Below the pieces are notes generated by a model, which worked only from the letters and a program-made list of their open reading frames with translations, searched no databases and was not told the DNA's origin. Position numbers and translations under genes: made by a program. Shown here piece after piece: positions 1 to 5,505 of a stretch of 5,505 bases of DNA. The first letter of the stretch is position 1, and each line of letters starts with the position of its first letter. The stretch is from Hyphomicrobiales bacterium (GTDB lineage Bacteria > Pseudomonadota > Alphaproteobacteria > Rhizobiales > Beijerinckiaceae). The stretch covers positions 1-5,505 of the forward strand of contig JAQGJO010000447.1 in assembly GCA_028290595.1 (NCBI GenBank). The letters are read 5' to 3'.

Positions 1-3
1 TGA

Positions 4-405
4 TCAGCCGAGCGCGTCGAGCCCGGCCTTGGCGATCTGGCCGTCCTGGGACGATTGCACGCCGGAGACGCCGATAGCGCCGACATATTGCCCATCGACG
101 ATGATCGGCAGACCACCCTCGACCGTCGTTGCCCCCGGCAGGGTCATCACCGCCACGCGGCCGCCAGCGACCGCCTGTTCGAGCGCCAGGGAGGGCCGGC
201 GGAACATGATGGCGGTGCGCGCCTTGGCGACCGCGATCCGCGACGAGCCCTTCTGGGTGTTGTCCATGCGCTCAAGGTACATGAGATGGCCGCCGTCATC
301 GACGATGGCGATCACCACGTTCCATTTGTTGACCTCTGCTTCGGCTCTGGCGGCGGCGGCCATTTTCTTCGCGTCGTCGAGGGCGAGAGCGAGCTGGCTC
401 AGCAT
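4..405 (-). CDS. GlcG/HbpS-family (DUF336) heme-binding-like small protein
   Basis: A complete 133-residue protein of the GlcG/HbpS (DUF336) family, whose members are usually 130-150 residues. Visible family landmarks are VDDGGHL at residues 35-41, ERMD at 45-48, the KARTA stretch at 61-65, EGGLPI at 96-101 and GAIGVSG at 109-115. There is no signal peptide or membrane segment, so it is probably cytoplasmic. The start is supported by AAAGGA (minus strand, 420 to 415) nine bases upstream of the ATG. Characterised relatives include HbpS, a heme-binding sensor accessory protein, and GlcG of glycolate operons; many others lie next to catabolic genes and have no proven role. The gene is transcribed divergently from the dioxygenase gene, with 151 bases between them, so shared control is plausible. 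Family assignment is firm. Heme binding or any enzymatic activity is not shown by the sequence, and the link to the neighbouring transporter and oxygenase is inference. The stop codon lies three bases from the window edge, so any downstream partner is not visible. Confidence 0.9.
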   Translation of the reverse strand: MLSQLALALDDAKKMAAAARAEAEVNKWNVVIAIVDDGGHLMYLERMDNTQKGSSRIAVAKARTAIMFRRPSLALEQAVAGGRVAVMTLPGATTVEGGLPIIVDGQYVGAIGVSGVQSSQDGQIAKAGLDALG

Positions 406-556
406 GTTTTTCAGTCCTTTGCTTGTGAAACGGAACTTCGACCATAGCAGCGGGAGCGCTGACTTCCAGCACGGCGGCCAAGGATTTATGCGCCACCGGT
501 CAAGACTTAAGGGGGTTTGCCTCTAGGCTGATTGAATAAGCGTCCAATATGGGATT
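406..556. promoter_or_regulatory. Divergent intergenic region, presumed promoters for both directions
   Basis: This 151-base non-coding stretch separates the divergent GlcG-like and dioxygenase genes and must hold promoters for both unless transcription comes from further away. I see no convincing sigma-70 pair. Weak candidates are TTGCCT at 517-522 on the plus strand, followed by an AT-richer stretch at 531-540, and TTGGAC near 548-543 on the minus strand with TAGAGG 16 bases further on. The segment 501-556 is clearly richer in A/T than the flanking coding DNA, as expected for a promoter. Small palindromes such as CTTAAG (506-511) and the CCA-ATA-TGG dyad (544-552) are too short to call as operators. 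No regulator gene is present in the window. Confidence 0.45.
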
Positions 557-565
557 ATGGCCATG
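551..565 (+). promoter_or_regulatory. Weak Shine-Dalgarno and two possible ATG starts of the dioxygenase gene
   Basis: The best purine-rich element is GGGA at 551-554. It is only two bases from the ATG at 557 but eight bases from a second in-frame ATG at 563, which is a normal spacing. The real protein may therefore begin at the third residue (MQDALAL) and be 287 residues long. The difference does not affect any domain. Confidence 0.4.
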
Positions 566-1426
566 CAAGATGCACTCGCCTTGAAAACGCGCCCTCTCCT
601 GCCGGGCTTCGGCGTGGAAATCCTGGATATCGACATTGCGACGGCCGACCGCGAGACGATCGACGCCGTAATCGACACTTTTCATCGCAACGGCGCGATC
701 GTGCTCCGCAACCAGAACCTTAGCCCCGCCCAGCAGGTCGCGTTCACACGTGAATTCGGCGAGCCGGAAGGTAATGTGCGCGAAGAATTCACGCATCCGG
801 ACTTCCCGGAAATCATGATTATTTCCAACAAGATTGTCGACGGCAAGCCGATCGGCAATCCGGAAGCCGGCCTCAACTGGCACACTGATTTCCAGTATGG
901 CGTGCGCACCGCGTTGTGCACGCTGCTCTATAGCATCGAGACGCCGGCCGTCGGCTCCGATACGCTGCTGGCCGATCTTTGCACCGCCTGGAATGCCCTG
1001 CCCGAGGAAAAGCAGAAGCAGATCGATGGCCTCAAGACCCATTTCAGCTATCAGCTCTTCCAGGAAAAGCGCGGCGTCGCCCTGACCCAAGAGCAGAAGG
1101 ACGCAATGCCGGATGTCCTGCATCCGCTGGTACGCCGTCATCCCACCGATGGGCGCAAGGCGATCTGGGGCCTGGCCGTCGGTCCGGTCAAACGGCTCGT
1201 CGGCAAGGGCGGCGAAGAGATGGACGAAGAAGAGAGCATCACGCTCATCAAGGAATTGATCGCCTTCTGCACGCAGGAAAAGTTTGTCTATGCCCACAAG
1301 TGGCAGCCGGGCGACCTGCTTGTCTGGGACAACCGCTGCACCCTGCATACGGGAACGCGGTTCGATTTCGACAAATACATCCGCCACGTGCATCGCACCT
1401 GGGTGCGCGGCGATGTCCCGTTTTGA
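557..1426 (+). CDS. TauD/TfdA-family Fe(II)/2-oxoglutarate-dependent dioxygenase
   Basis: A complete 289-residue cytoplasmic enzyme of the TauD/TfdA family, close to the usual 280-300 residues. These enzymes couple oxidative decarboxylation of 2-oxoglutarate to hydroxylation of a substrate, often releasing sulfite, a phenol or an aldehyde. The iron-binding facial triad is visible: His109 and Asp111 in the NWHTDF motif, and the distal His264 in WDNRCTLHTG. Arg276 and Arg280, 12 and 16 residues after the distal His, fit the 2-oxoglutarate carboxylate-binding arginines of TauD and TfdA. The GSDTLLADL stretch (133-141) is the family's conserved core strand. The N-terminal part (about 14-75) has the usual fold up to REFGEPEG. 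All catalytic residues are present, so it should be active. It precedes the solute-binding protein gene by 25 bases on the same strand, indicating one transcript. The substrate cannot be deduced: taurine, alkyl sulfates, aryloxyalkanoates and amino-acid-like compounds are all known for the family. I give no gene symbol for that reason. Confidence 0.93.
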   Translation: MAMQDALALKTRPLLPGFGVEILDIDIATADRETIDAVIDTFHRNGAIVLRNQNLSPAQQVAFTREFGEPEGNVREEFTHPDFPEIMIISNKIVDGKPIGNPEAGLNWHTDFQYGVRTALCTLLYSIETPAVGSDTLLADLCTAWNALPEEKQKQIDGLKTHFSYQLFQEKRGVALTQEQKDAMPDVLHPLVRRHPTDGRKAIWGLAVGPVKRLVGKGGEEMDEEESITLIKELIAFCTQEKFVYAHKWQPGDLLVWDNRCTLHTGTRFDFDKYIRHVHRTWVRGDVPF

Positions 1427-1451
1427 AAGATACTGAAAGGCAAGAGCGGAT

Positions 1452-2972
1452 ATGATCAGCCGTCGCAAAGTCGTCAGCGCCGCCCCTCTTGCACTCGCCG
1501 CGCCGGCGCTGATGCGCCGCGCCATGGCGCAGAGCGTCAAACCGCTCGCCATCGCGTTCCCGGCGGACGTGTCGTCCTGGGATGCGATGAACTCCGGCAC
1601 GTCGGTCACCCAGTCGCTCTACAAATGCGTCTTCGACACCATGCTCGACGTGACGCCCGAAGCCAGGCTCGTGCCGGGCCTCGGCAGTTTCGAGTGGACC
1701 GACAACAACAACCAGGTTCTGGAACTCACGCTGCGCGACAATCTGACGTTTCACAACGGCGACCCGCTGACTTCGGACGATGTGCATTTCACCATTTTCA
1801 CCCGCCTTAAGACCGACAACGGCCTCGCCGTTGCCGGCAATTTCGGCAAGATCGTCGAGGCCGTGGAAACGCCGGCGCGCAACAAGGTGATCTTCAAATT
1901 CGCCAGCAAATATGTGACGGCGCCGCAGCGTCTCGCCAGCGTCGGCTATGTGATGCCGCGCCGCTATTTCGAAACCGTCGGGCTAGATGCCTATCTGAAG
2001 AAGCCGGTCGGCGCGGGTCCCTACAAGCTGGTCGACTACCAGCGCGACTCGCGCATCCTGCTGGAGGCCTTCGACGGCCATTGGCGCGGCGCGCCCAAGA
2101 TCCGGCAAGTCACGATTCAGATCATCAAGGACCCGACCACGCGCATCGCCGCGATCCAAAGCGGACAGGTGGATCTGGCGCATAATCTTCCGGTGCGCGA
2201 CGTCGTACGCCTGGGCGCCCTGCCGAACCTCGTCGGCAATCTGCATCCGATCAGCAATGTGGTGATGATCCACATGGTGAACAAAGGCATCTTCCGCGAC
2301 CAGAACGTGCGGCTCGCCTTCCATCATGCGATCGACAAGGCGGCGTTATCGCGGGCCTTCTTCAACGGCAAGGCCGAGCCTCTGTCCATGTGGGGCGGCG
2401 CGGGTTCGCCCGCCAACGACCCCAACTTCAAGTTCGCCTACGATCCCGAACTCGCCAAGTCGCTGCTCGCCAAGTCCGGCTACGGCATGACGAACCCAGC
2501 AAAGATCACCTTCACCACCTTCAACGGCGTGTTCCCGAATGATTTCGACATCGCCCGCACGATGGTGCAGATGTGGAAACGGGTGGGTATCGAAGCCAAT
2601 CTGGAGACGATGGAATTCTCCAAATACGGCGAGCTGTCGCGCACCGACAAGCTGGAAGCGCCGATCCTCTACAACTGGTTCAACCCGACCGACGATCCGG
2701 AGTCCTATTCAGGCTCGATCATGGACCCGAAGAAGCGCTTCTCGGTGTGGAAAAGCGACGATATTTCGCCGCGTCTCGATCCGCTGCTTGAAGAAACAGA
2801 TTACGACAGGCGCGTCGCCGGCTATCGCGACTTCGACAAATGGTGCGTCGAACAGGGCTACGCCTTCCCGATCCTGCAAGGTGTCGCGACGGTCGTTTAC
2901 GCCAAGCGCGTCGGCTACGTGCCATTTCGCACCGGGGTTATCGCGCCCTATGCGTGGTCCTTTACCGCCTAG
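1452..2972 (+). CDS. Periplasmic solute-binding protein of a peptide/opine/nickel-type ABC transporter (SBP_bac_5)
   Basis: A complete 506-residue extracytoplasmic binding protein, normal in length for family 5 (DppA/OppA/GsiB type). It would capture the substrate in the periplasm and deliver it to the permease. The N-terminus MISRRKVV followed by an Ala/Leu-rich stretch (9-20) and AMA-Q (cleavage expected after residue 26) is a signal peptide with a twin-arginine-like motif; there is no lipobox cysteine. Family landmarks are LRDNLTFHNGDPLTSDDV (94-111), KPVGAGPYKL (184-193), RIAAIQSGQVDLA (231-243), NVRLAFHHAIDKAAL (285-299) and DPELAKSLLAKSGY (331-344). AAAGG at 1436-1440 and a purine-rich run up to 1450 precede the ATG. 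It follows the dioxygenase gene by 25 bases, so the two are probably co-transcribed. Its matching ATPase and permease are on the opposite strand, and the stop codons of this gene and the ATPase gene overlap. Ligand specificity is not readable; family members bind peptides, opines, glutathione, nickel complexes, sugars or other small organics. Confidence 0.94.
   Translation: MISRRKVVSAAPLALAAPALMRRAMAQSVKPLAIAFPADVSSWDAMNSGTSVTQSLYKCVFDTMLDVTPEARLVPGLGSFEWTDNNNQVLELTLRDNLTFHNGDPLTSDDVHFTIFTRLKTDNGLAVAGNFGKIVEAVETPARNKVIFKFASKYVTAPQRLASVGYVMPRRYFETVGLDAYLKKPVGAGPYKLVDYQRDSRILLEAFDGHWRGAPKIRQVTIQIIKDPTTRIAAIQSGQVDLAHNLPVRDVVRLGALPNLVGNLHPISNVVMIHMVNKGIFRDQNVRLAFHHAIDKAALSRAFFNGKAEPLSMWGGAGSPANDPNFKFAYDPELAKSLLAKSGYGMTNPAKITFTTFNGVFPNDFDIARTMVQMWKRVGIEANLETMEFSKYGELSRTDKLEAPILYNWFNPTDDPESYSGSIMDPKKRFSVWKSDDISPRLDPLLEETDYDRRVAGYRDFDKWCVEQGYAFPILQGVATVVYAKRVGYVPFRTGVIAPYAWSFTA
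2969..2972. other. Overlapping convergent stop codons in a CTAG tetranucleotide
   Basis: The palindrome CTAG supplies TAG to both genes: 2970-2972 ends the binding-protein gene on the plus strand, and 2971-2969 ends the ATPase gene on the minus strand. There is therefore no intergenic space for a terminator between the two convergent units. Transcription of each would have to end inside the other's coding region. No GC hairpin followed by a T-run was found on either side. Confidence 0.95.
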
Positions 2973-4843
2973 AGTGTCGCCAGCGGCGCCCAGCGTTTCG
3001 ATATGTCCTCCGGCGGCAGGGCGGCGATCAATTCGCGCGTATAGGGATGCTGCGGCGTGCTGAAGACGGCTTCCGTCTCGCCACTTTCGACAATCACACC
3101 TTTCCACATGACGAGCACGCGGCTGCACAGATAACGCACGACCGCGAGATCGTGCGAAATCATCAGCAGCGCGATGTCGAACTCGGAGCGCAGGCGCAGC
3201 AGCAGATTGAGAATCTGCGCCTGCACTGAAACATCGAGGCCGGAGGTGATCTCGTCGGCGATGAGCAGCCGCGGCGTATTGCAGAGCGCGCGGGCGATAT
3301 TGACCCGCTGACGCTGGCCGCCCGACATTTCCGAGGAAATCTTGGTCAGCGTGTCGAGCGGCAGGCCGGTGGCGCGCAACATCTGTTCCGCACGCGCGCG
3401 CCGTTGCTGCCGGCTCACATCGCCCGGCTGCAAGGGCTGCGTGACGAGCTGCAATGTGCTGCGACGCGGATTGAGCGCGGCGCGCGGATCCTGAAAGACA
3501 AACTGAATGCTGGCGATGCGGCGGCGCCATTCGGCCTCGTCGCCGCCAAGCGGCTTGTCGTCGAGCAGGATGCGCCCGGCGCTCGGCTCTTCCAGGCCCA
3601 TGATGAGACGGCCGAGAGTCGATTTGCCGCTGCCGCTTTCGCCGACAACGCCGACGAATTCGCCAGGCGCCACGGAAAAGCTGGCGCTGCTCACCGCCGC
3701 CTGCCCGGGCGTACGCGACAGCCAGCCGCCGCGGCGGAAAATCTTGGTGACGTTGTCGACCTTGAGGAGTGCTGCGGCGGACACCTGTTTGGACAGCGAC
3801 GGTGGATCGGCTTCCACATTCTTAGCAACCGCACCGGGGCGAATGCAGCGCAATGCGGTGCCGTCGCCGCAATCGGCCAACAGCGGCGGCGCGGCAAGAC
3901 AGGCGTCGATCGCCGAAGCGCAGCGGGGCGCGAAGCGGCATCCAGTCAGTATCGGATATTCAGGCAAGCCCGGCATCTGGCCGCTCGGCGAGGCGAGCGC
4001 GCGCCATTCTCCGTCGAAATTCGGCATCGAGGCGTGCAGCGCGCAGGTATAGGGATGGCGTGCGTGCAGGAACAATTCGCGCGCCGGCCCCTCCTCCACG
4101 ACCTCGCCGGCATAAAGCACAGCCACCTGATCGCAGATCTGCGCCGCCAGCCGCAACTGGTGGGTGATGAACAGCACCGCCGTACCGTGGCGCTTCTGCA
4201 TGGCGCGCAACAGACTGACGATATGTCCCTGCGTGGTCACGTCGAGCGAGGCGGTCGGCTCGTCGGCGATCACCAGATCGGGATTGCTGATGAAGGCAAG
4301 CGCGATCAGCACGCGCTGACACATGCCGCCGGAAAGCTGGAAGCAATATTGATCGTAGACGGTCTCGGGCGCTTCGATGCGCACGTCGGCGAGCGCGGCA
4401 AGTGCGGCCTTGCGGCCCACCCCCGCCGAGAAGCCCAGACGGCGCAGATGTTCGCGAAAATGATTGCCGATCGTCATGGCGGGATTGAGCGCCATCATCG
4501 GCTCTTGCGGAATGAAGGCGATCTCGCGGCCGAGCAGGCTGCGGTGCTTTCGTTTCGACAGCGCCAGCAGGTCGGTGGCGCCGAAGCGCAGCGATCCGGC
4601 GGCGACCCGGAAGCCGTCCGGCAGTTGATCGGCAATGACGCGACCGAGCATGCTTTTACCGGCGCCGGATTCGCCGATCAGGCCCAGCACCCGTCCACGG
4701 CGGAGCGAAAGGTTGACGTCACGCAGAACCTGTACCGGGCCGGCCTGCACCGTCAGCCCCCTCGCCTCGAACAACGGCGGCGAAGCGGTATCGTCATCAG
4801 TTGCGAGGTCTTGAGGCCTGATCGGTGCAAGCGTGGATGTCAT
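2969..4843 (-). CDS. Fused dual-domain ABC transporter ATPase (DppD-DppF / GsiA type)
   Basis: A complete 624-residue protein with two ABC ATPase domains that would drive import from the cytoplasmic face; the length matches GsiA-like fused ATPases. Domain 1 (about 24-260) has Walker A GESGAGKS (57-64), Q-loop Gln113, signature LSGGMCQR (170-177), Walker B ending DE at 194-195, D-loop SLD (199-201) and His228. An oligopeptide-type C-terminal extension follows, with HPYT (263-266) and four cysteines (302, 308, 315, 333) in the CRFAPRC...C...C pattern of DppD/OppD proteins. Domain 2 (about 359-600) has Walker A GESGSGKS (401-408), Gln451, signature MSGGQRQR (506-513), Asp530-Glu531, SGLD (534-537) and His564; its tail keeps HPYT (599-602) but lacks the cysteine segment. 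All catalytic residues are intact. The domain 1 signature has Cys175 where Arg is usual. The start at 4843 is chosen because AGGA (4854 to 4851) lies seven bases upstream and the ATG overlaps the permease stop as ATGA. Reading further upstream in this frame gives only an out-of-frame shadow of the permease gene. Confidence 0.95.
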   Translation of the reverse strand: MTSTLAPIRPQDLATDDDTASPPLFEARGLTVQAGPVQVLRDVNLSLRRGRVLGLIGESGAGKSMLGRVIADQLPDGFRVAAGSLRFGATDLLALSKRKHRSLLGREIAFIPQEPMMALNPAMTIGNHFREHLRRLGFSAGVGRKAALAALADVRIEAPETVYDQYCFQLSGGMCQRVLIALAFISNPDLVIADEPTASLDVTTQGHIVSLLRAMQKRHGTAVLFITHQLRLAAQICDQVAVLYAGEVVEEGPARELFLHARHPYTCALHASMPNFDGEWRALASPSGQMPGLPEYPILTGCRFAPRCASAIDACLAAPPLLADCGDGTALRCIRPGAVAKNVEADPPSLSKQVSAAALLKVDNVTKIFRRGGWLSRTPGQAAVSSASFSVAPGEFVGVVGESGSGKSTLGRLIMGLEEPSAGRILLDDKPLGGDEAEWRRRIASIQFVFQDPRAALNPRRSTLQLVTQPLQPGDVSRQQRRARAEQMLRATGLPLDTLTKISSEMSGGQRQRVNIARALCNTPRLLIADEITSGLDVSVQAQILNLLLRLRSEFDIALLMISHDLAVVRYLCSRVLVMWKGVIVESGETEAVFSTPQHPYTRELIAALPPEDISKRWAPLATL

Positions 4844-4854
4844 ACTTCGATCCT
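4840..4854 (-). promoter_or_regulatory. ATGA stop/start overlap with internal Shine-Dalgarno (permease-ATPase coupling)
   Basis: On the minus strand the permease TGA (4842-4840) and the ATPase ATG (4843-4841) share four bases, ATGA. An AGGA element at 4854-4851, inside the last codons of the permease gene, is seven bases from the ATG. This is the standard arrangement for translational coupling and fixes the ATPase start. Confidence 0.85.
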
Positions 4855-5505
4855 GCGGCGATCGGAGACGCGGGGATCGAGCATGAGGCGCAATCCGTCG
4901 CCCAGCATGTTGGCGGACAGAACCGTGAGGACGATCGCCGACACGGAGAAGATCAGCGACCATGGCGCCTGGAACACCGTGGCGAGGCCATCGGCAATCA
5001 TCACGCCCCAGGTGGGGATGCCGGGCTCGACCGAGACGCCGACAAAGGACAGAACGGATTCGACGATCACCGCGATACCAATCTCGACGCTGGTCAGTGT
5101 GATGATGATCGGCAGCACACCAGGCACGAGGTCGCGCGTCATGATGCCGACATGCGACGCGCCGGCGATCCGCGCCGCCGAAATATATTCGAGCTTCATC
5201 AGGCCTATCACCGAACTGCGGATGACCCGGCAGAACCGCGTCCAGTCGACAAGGATGGTCGCCAGGATGACGTTGCGCAGGCCGGGCGAGAGGCCGACCA
5301 TGAGAACAAGCGACAGAACCACAGCCGGAAACGACATCCATATATCGACGAGACGCGACACGGACTTATCGAAAATGCCGCCGAGATAGCCCGACAGAAT
5401 GGCGATCGTGGCGCCCACCATGCAGGTGCCGATCGGCACGACGGTGCCGACGATAGCCGCGACCCGGGCGCCGTAGATCAGCCGCGAGAGGACGTCACGT
5501 CCGAG
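4840..5505 (-). CDS. DppC-type ABC transporter permease, 5' end cut by the window edge
   Basis: This is the C-terminal 221 residues of an inner-membrane permease (binding-protein-dependent transport, DppC/OppC/GsiD type). The reading frame stays open to base 5505. The first visible residues are LGRDVLSRLIYGAR, a hallmark of DppC proteins that normally lies some 70-90 residues from the N-terminus, so the first membrane helix and the start are missing. Numbering from the window edge, the cytoplasmic EAA loop that contacts the ATPase is at about 106-128 (EYISAARIAGAS...). The LSFVG...PTWGVMIADG segment is at about 152-173 and the C-terminal NMLGDGLR...LDPR at 199-212. Hydrophobic helices are seen near 15-39, 57-84, 128-156 and 180-200. 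A GTG at 5439 would give a shorter reading frame, but it lies inside conserved family sequence and is not the true start. The gene overlaps the ATPase gene by four bases. A second permease (DppB type) would be expected just beyond the window edge. Confidence 0.93.
   Translation of the reverse strand, partial: LGRDVLSRLIYGARVAAIVGTVVPIGTCMVGATIAILSGYLGGIFDKSVSRLVDIWMSFPAVVLSLVLMVGLSPGLRNVILATILVDWTRFCRVIRSSVIGLMKLEYISAARIAGASHVGIMTRDLVPGVLPIIITLTSVEIGIAVIVESVLSFVGVSVEPGIPTWGVMIADGLATVFQAPWSLIFSVSAIVLTVLSANMLGDGLRLMLDPRVSDRRRIEV

Noticed and set aside
1..6. TGATCA at the window edge giving a TGA on both strands, suggesting another overlapping convergent gene end
   Set aside because: Only the minus-strand stop belongs to a gene that can be seen. 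The plus-strand TGA cannot be tied to any reading frame because the sequence before it is outside the window.
29..526. A 165-codon plus-strand open frame across the GlcG-like gene and intergenic region
   Set aside because: It is antisense to a clear DUF336 protein and shows no family motif or plausible ribosome binding site.
500..1609. A 369-codon minus-strand open frame antisense to the dioxygenase gene
   Set aside because: Same effect: codon-aligned with the dioxygenase gene on the other strand and free of recognisable motifs, while the plus strand has an intact catalytic triad.
2978..2988. Small hairpin CGCC-AGC-GGCG just past the convergent stops, as a terminator
   Set aside because: The stem is only four base pairs, there is no T-run on either strand, and it lies within the ATPase coding sequence.
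3280..4680. Internal similarity between the two halves of the ATPase gene as a DNA repeat
   Set aside because: The likeness is at the protein level, from two homologous but diverged ATPase domains. The nucleotide sequences are not near-identical, so this is an old domain duplication or fusion and not a recent repeat.
4844..5341. A 166-codon upstream extension of the ATPase reading frame
   Set aside because: It is the out-of-frame reading of the permease gene, low in complexity and rich in Arg/His. The ATG at 4843 has a good Shine-Dalgarno and an ATGA overlap with the permease stop.
3404..5389. A 661-codon plus-strand open frame antisense to the ATPase and permease genes
   Set aside because: It shares codon boundaries with the ATPase gene on the opposite strand, where a stop needs a TTA, CTA or TCA sense codon, all rare in this GC-rich DNA. 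Its translation is Arg/Ala/His-rich without family motifs, whereas the minus strand encodes complete ABC motifs.

Overview
The window is GC-rich chromosomal-type DNA, with strong G/C preference at third codon positions, consistent with an alphaproteobacterium (Hyphomicrobiales/Rhizobiales-like). This guess rests on composition and on the gene types: a family 5 solute-binding protein, a fused two-domain ABC ATPase and a TfdA/TauD dioxygenase. No rRNA or other phylogenetic marker is present to confirm it. No RNA gene, insertion sequence, CRISPR array or prophage gene was seen. Coding density is very high: the only non-coding stretches of note are a 151-base divergent intergenic region and a 25-base gap.

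Layout: (1) 4-405, minus strand: a complete GlcG/HbpS-type (DUF336) small protein. (2) 406-556: divergent promoter region. (3) 557-1426, plus strand: a complete Fe(II)/2-oxoglutarate-dependent dioxygenase of the TauD/TfdA family. (4) 1452-2972, plus strand: a complete periplasmic solute-binding protein of the peptide/opine/nickel ABC family (SBP_bac_5) with a Tat-like signal peptide. (5) 2969-4843, minus strand: a complete 624-residue ATPase with two nucleotide-binding domains (DppD-DppF fusion, GsiA-like). (6) 4840 to the window edge, minus strand: the C-terminal 221 residues of a DppC-type permease, cut by the window end.

The genes look like one functional neighbourhood: an uptake system for a peptide-like or other small organic molecule, split between two strands. 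The binding protein is co-directional with the dioxygenase. The permease and ATPase form a second, translationally coupled unit that runs towards it. The two units meet tail to tail, with their stop codons overlapping inside a single CTAG. A reasonable inference is that the imported compound, or a product of it, is hydroxylated or cleaved by the dioxygenase; the GlcG-like protein may be an accessory. The substrate cannot be read from the sequence. The families are all familiar, and I see no clearly new system; the points of interest are the arrangement and some details of the individual proteins.
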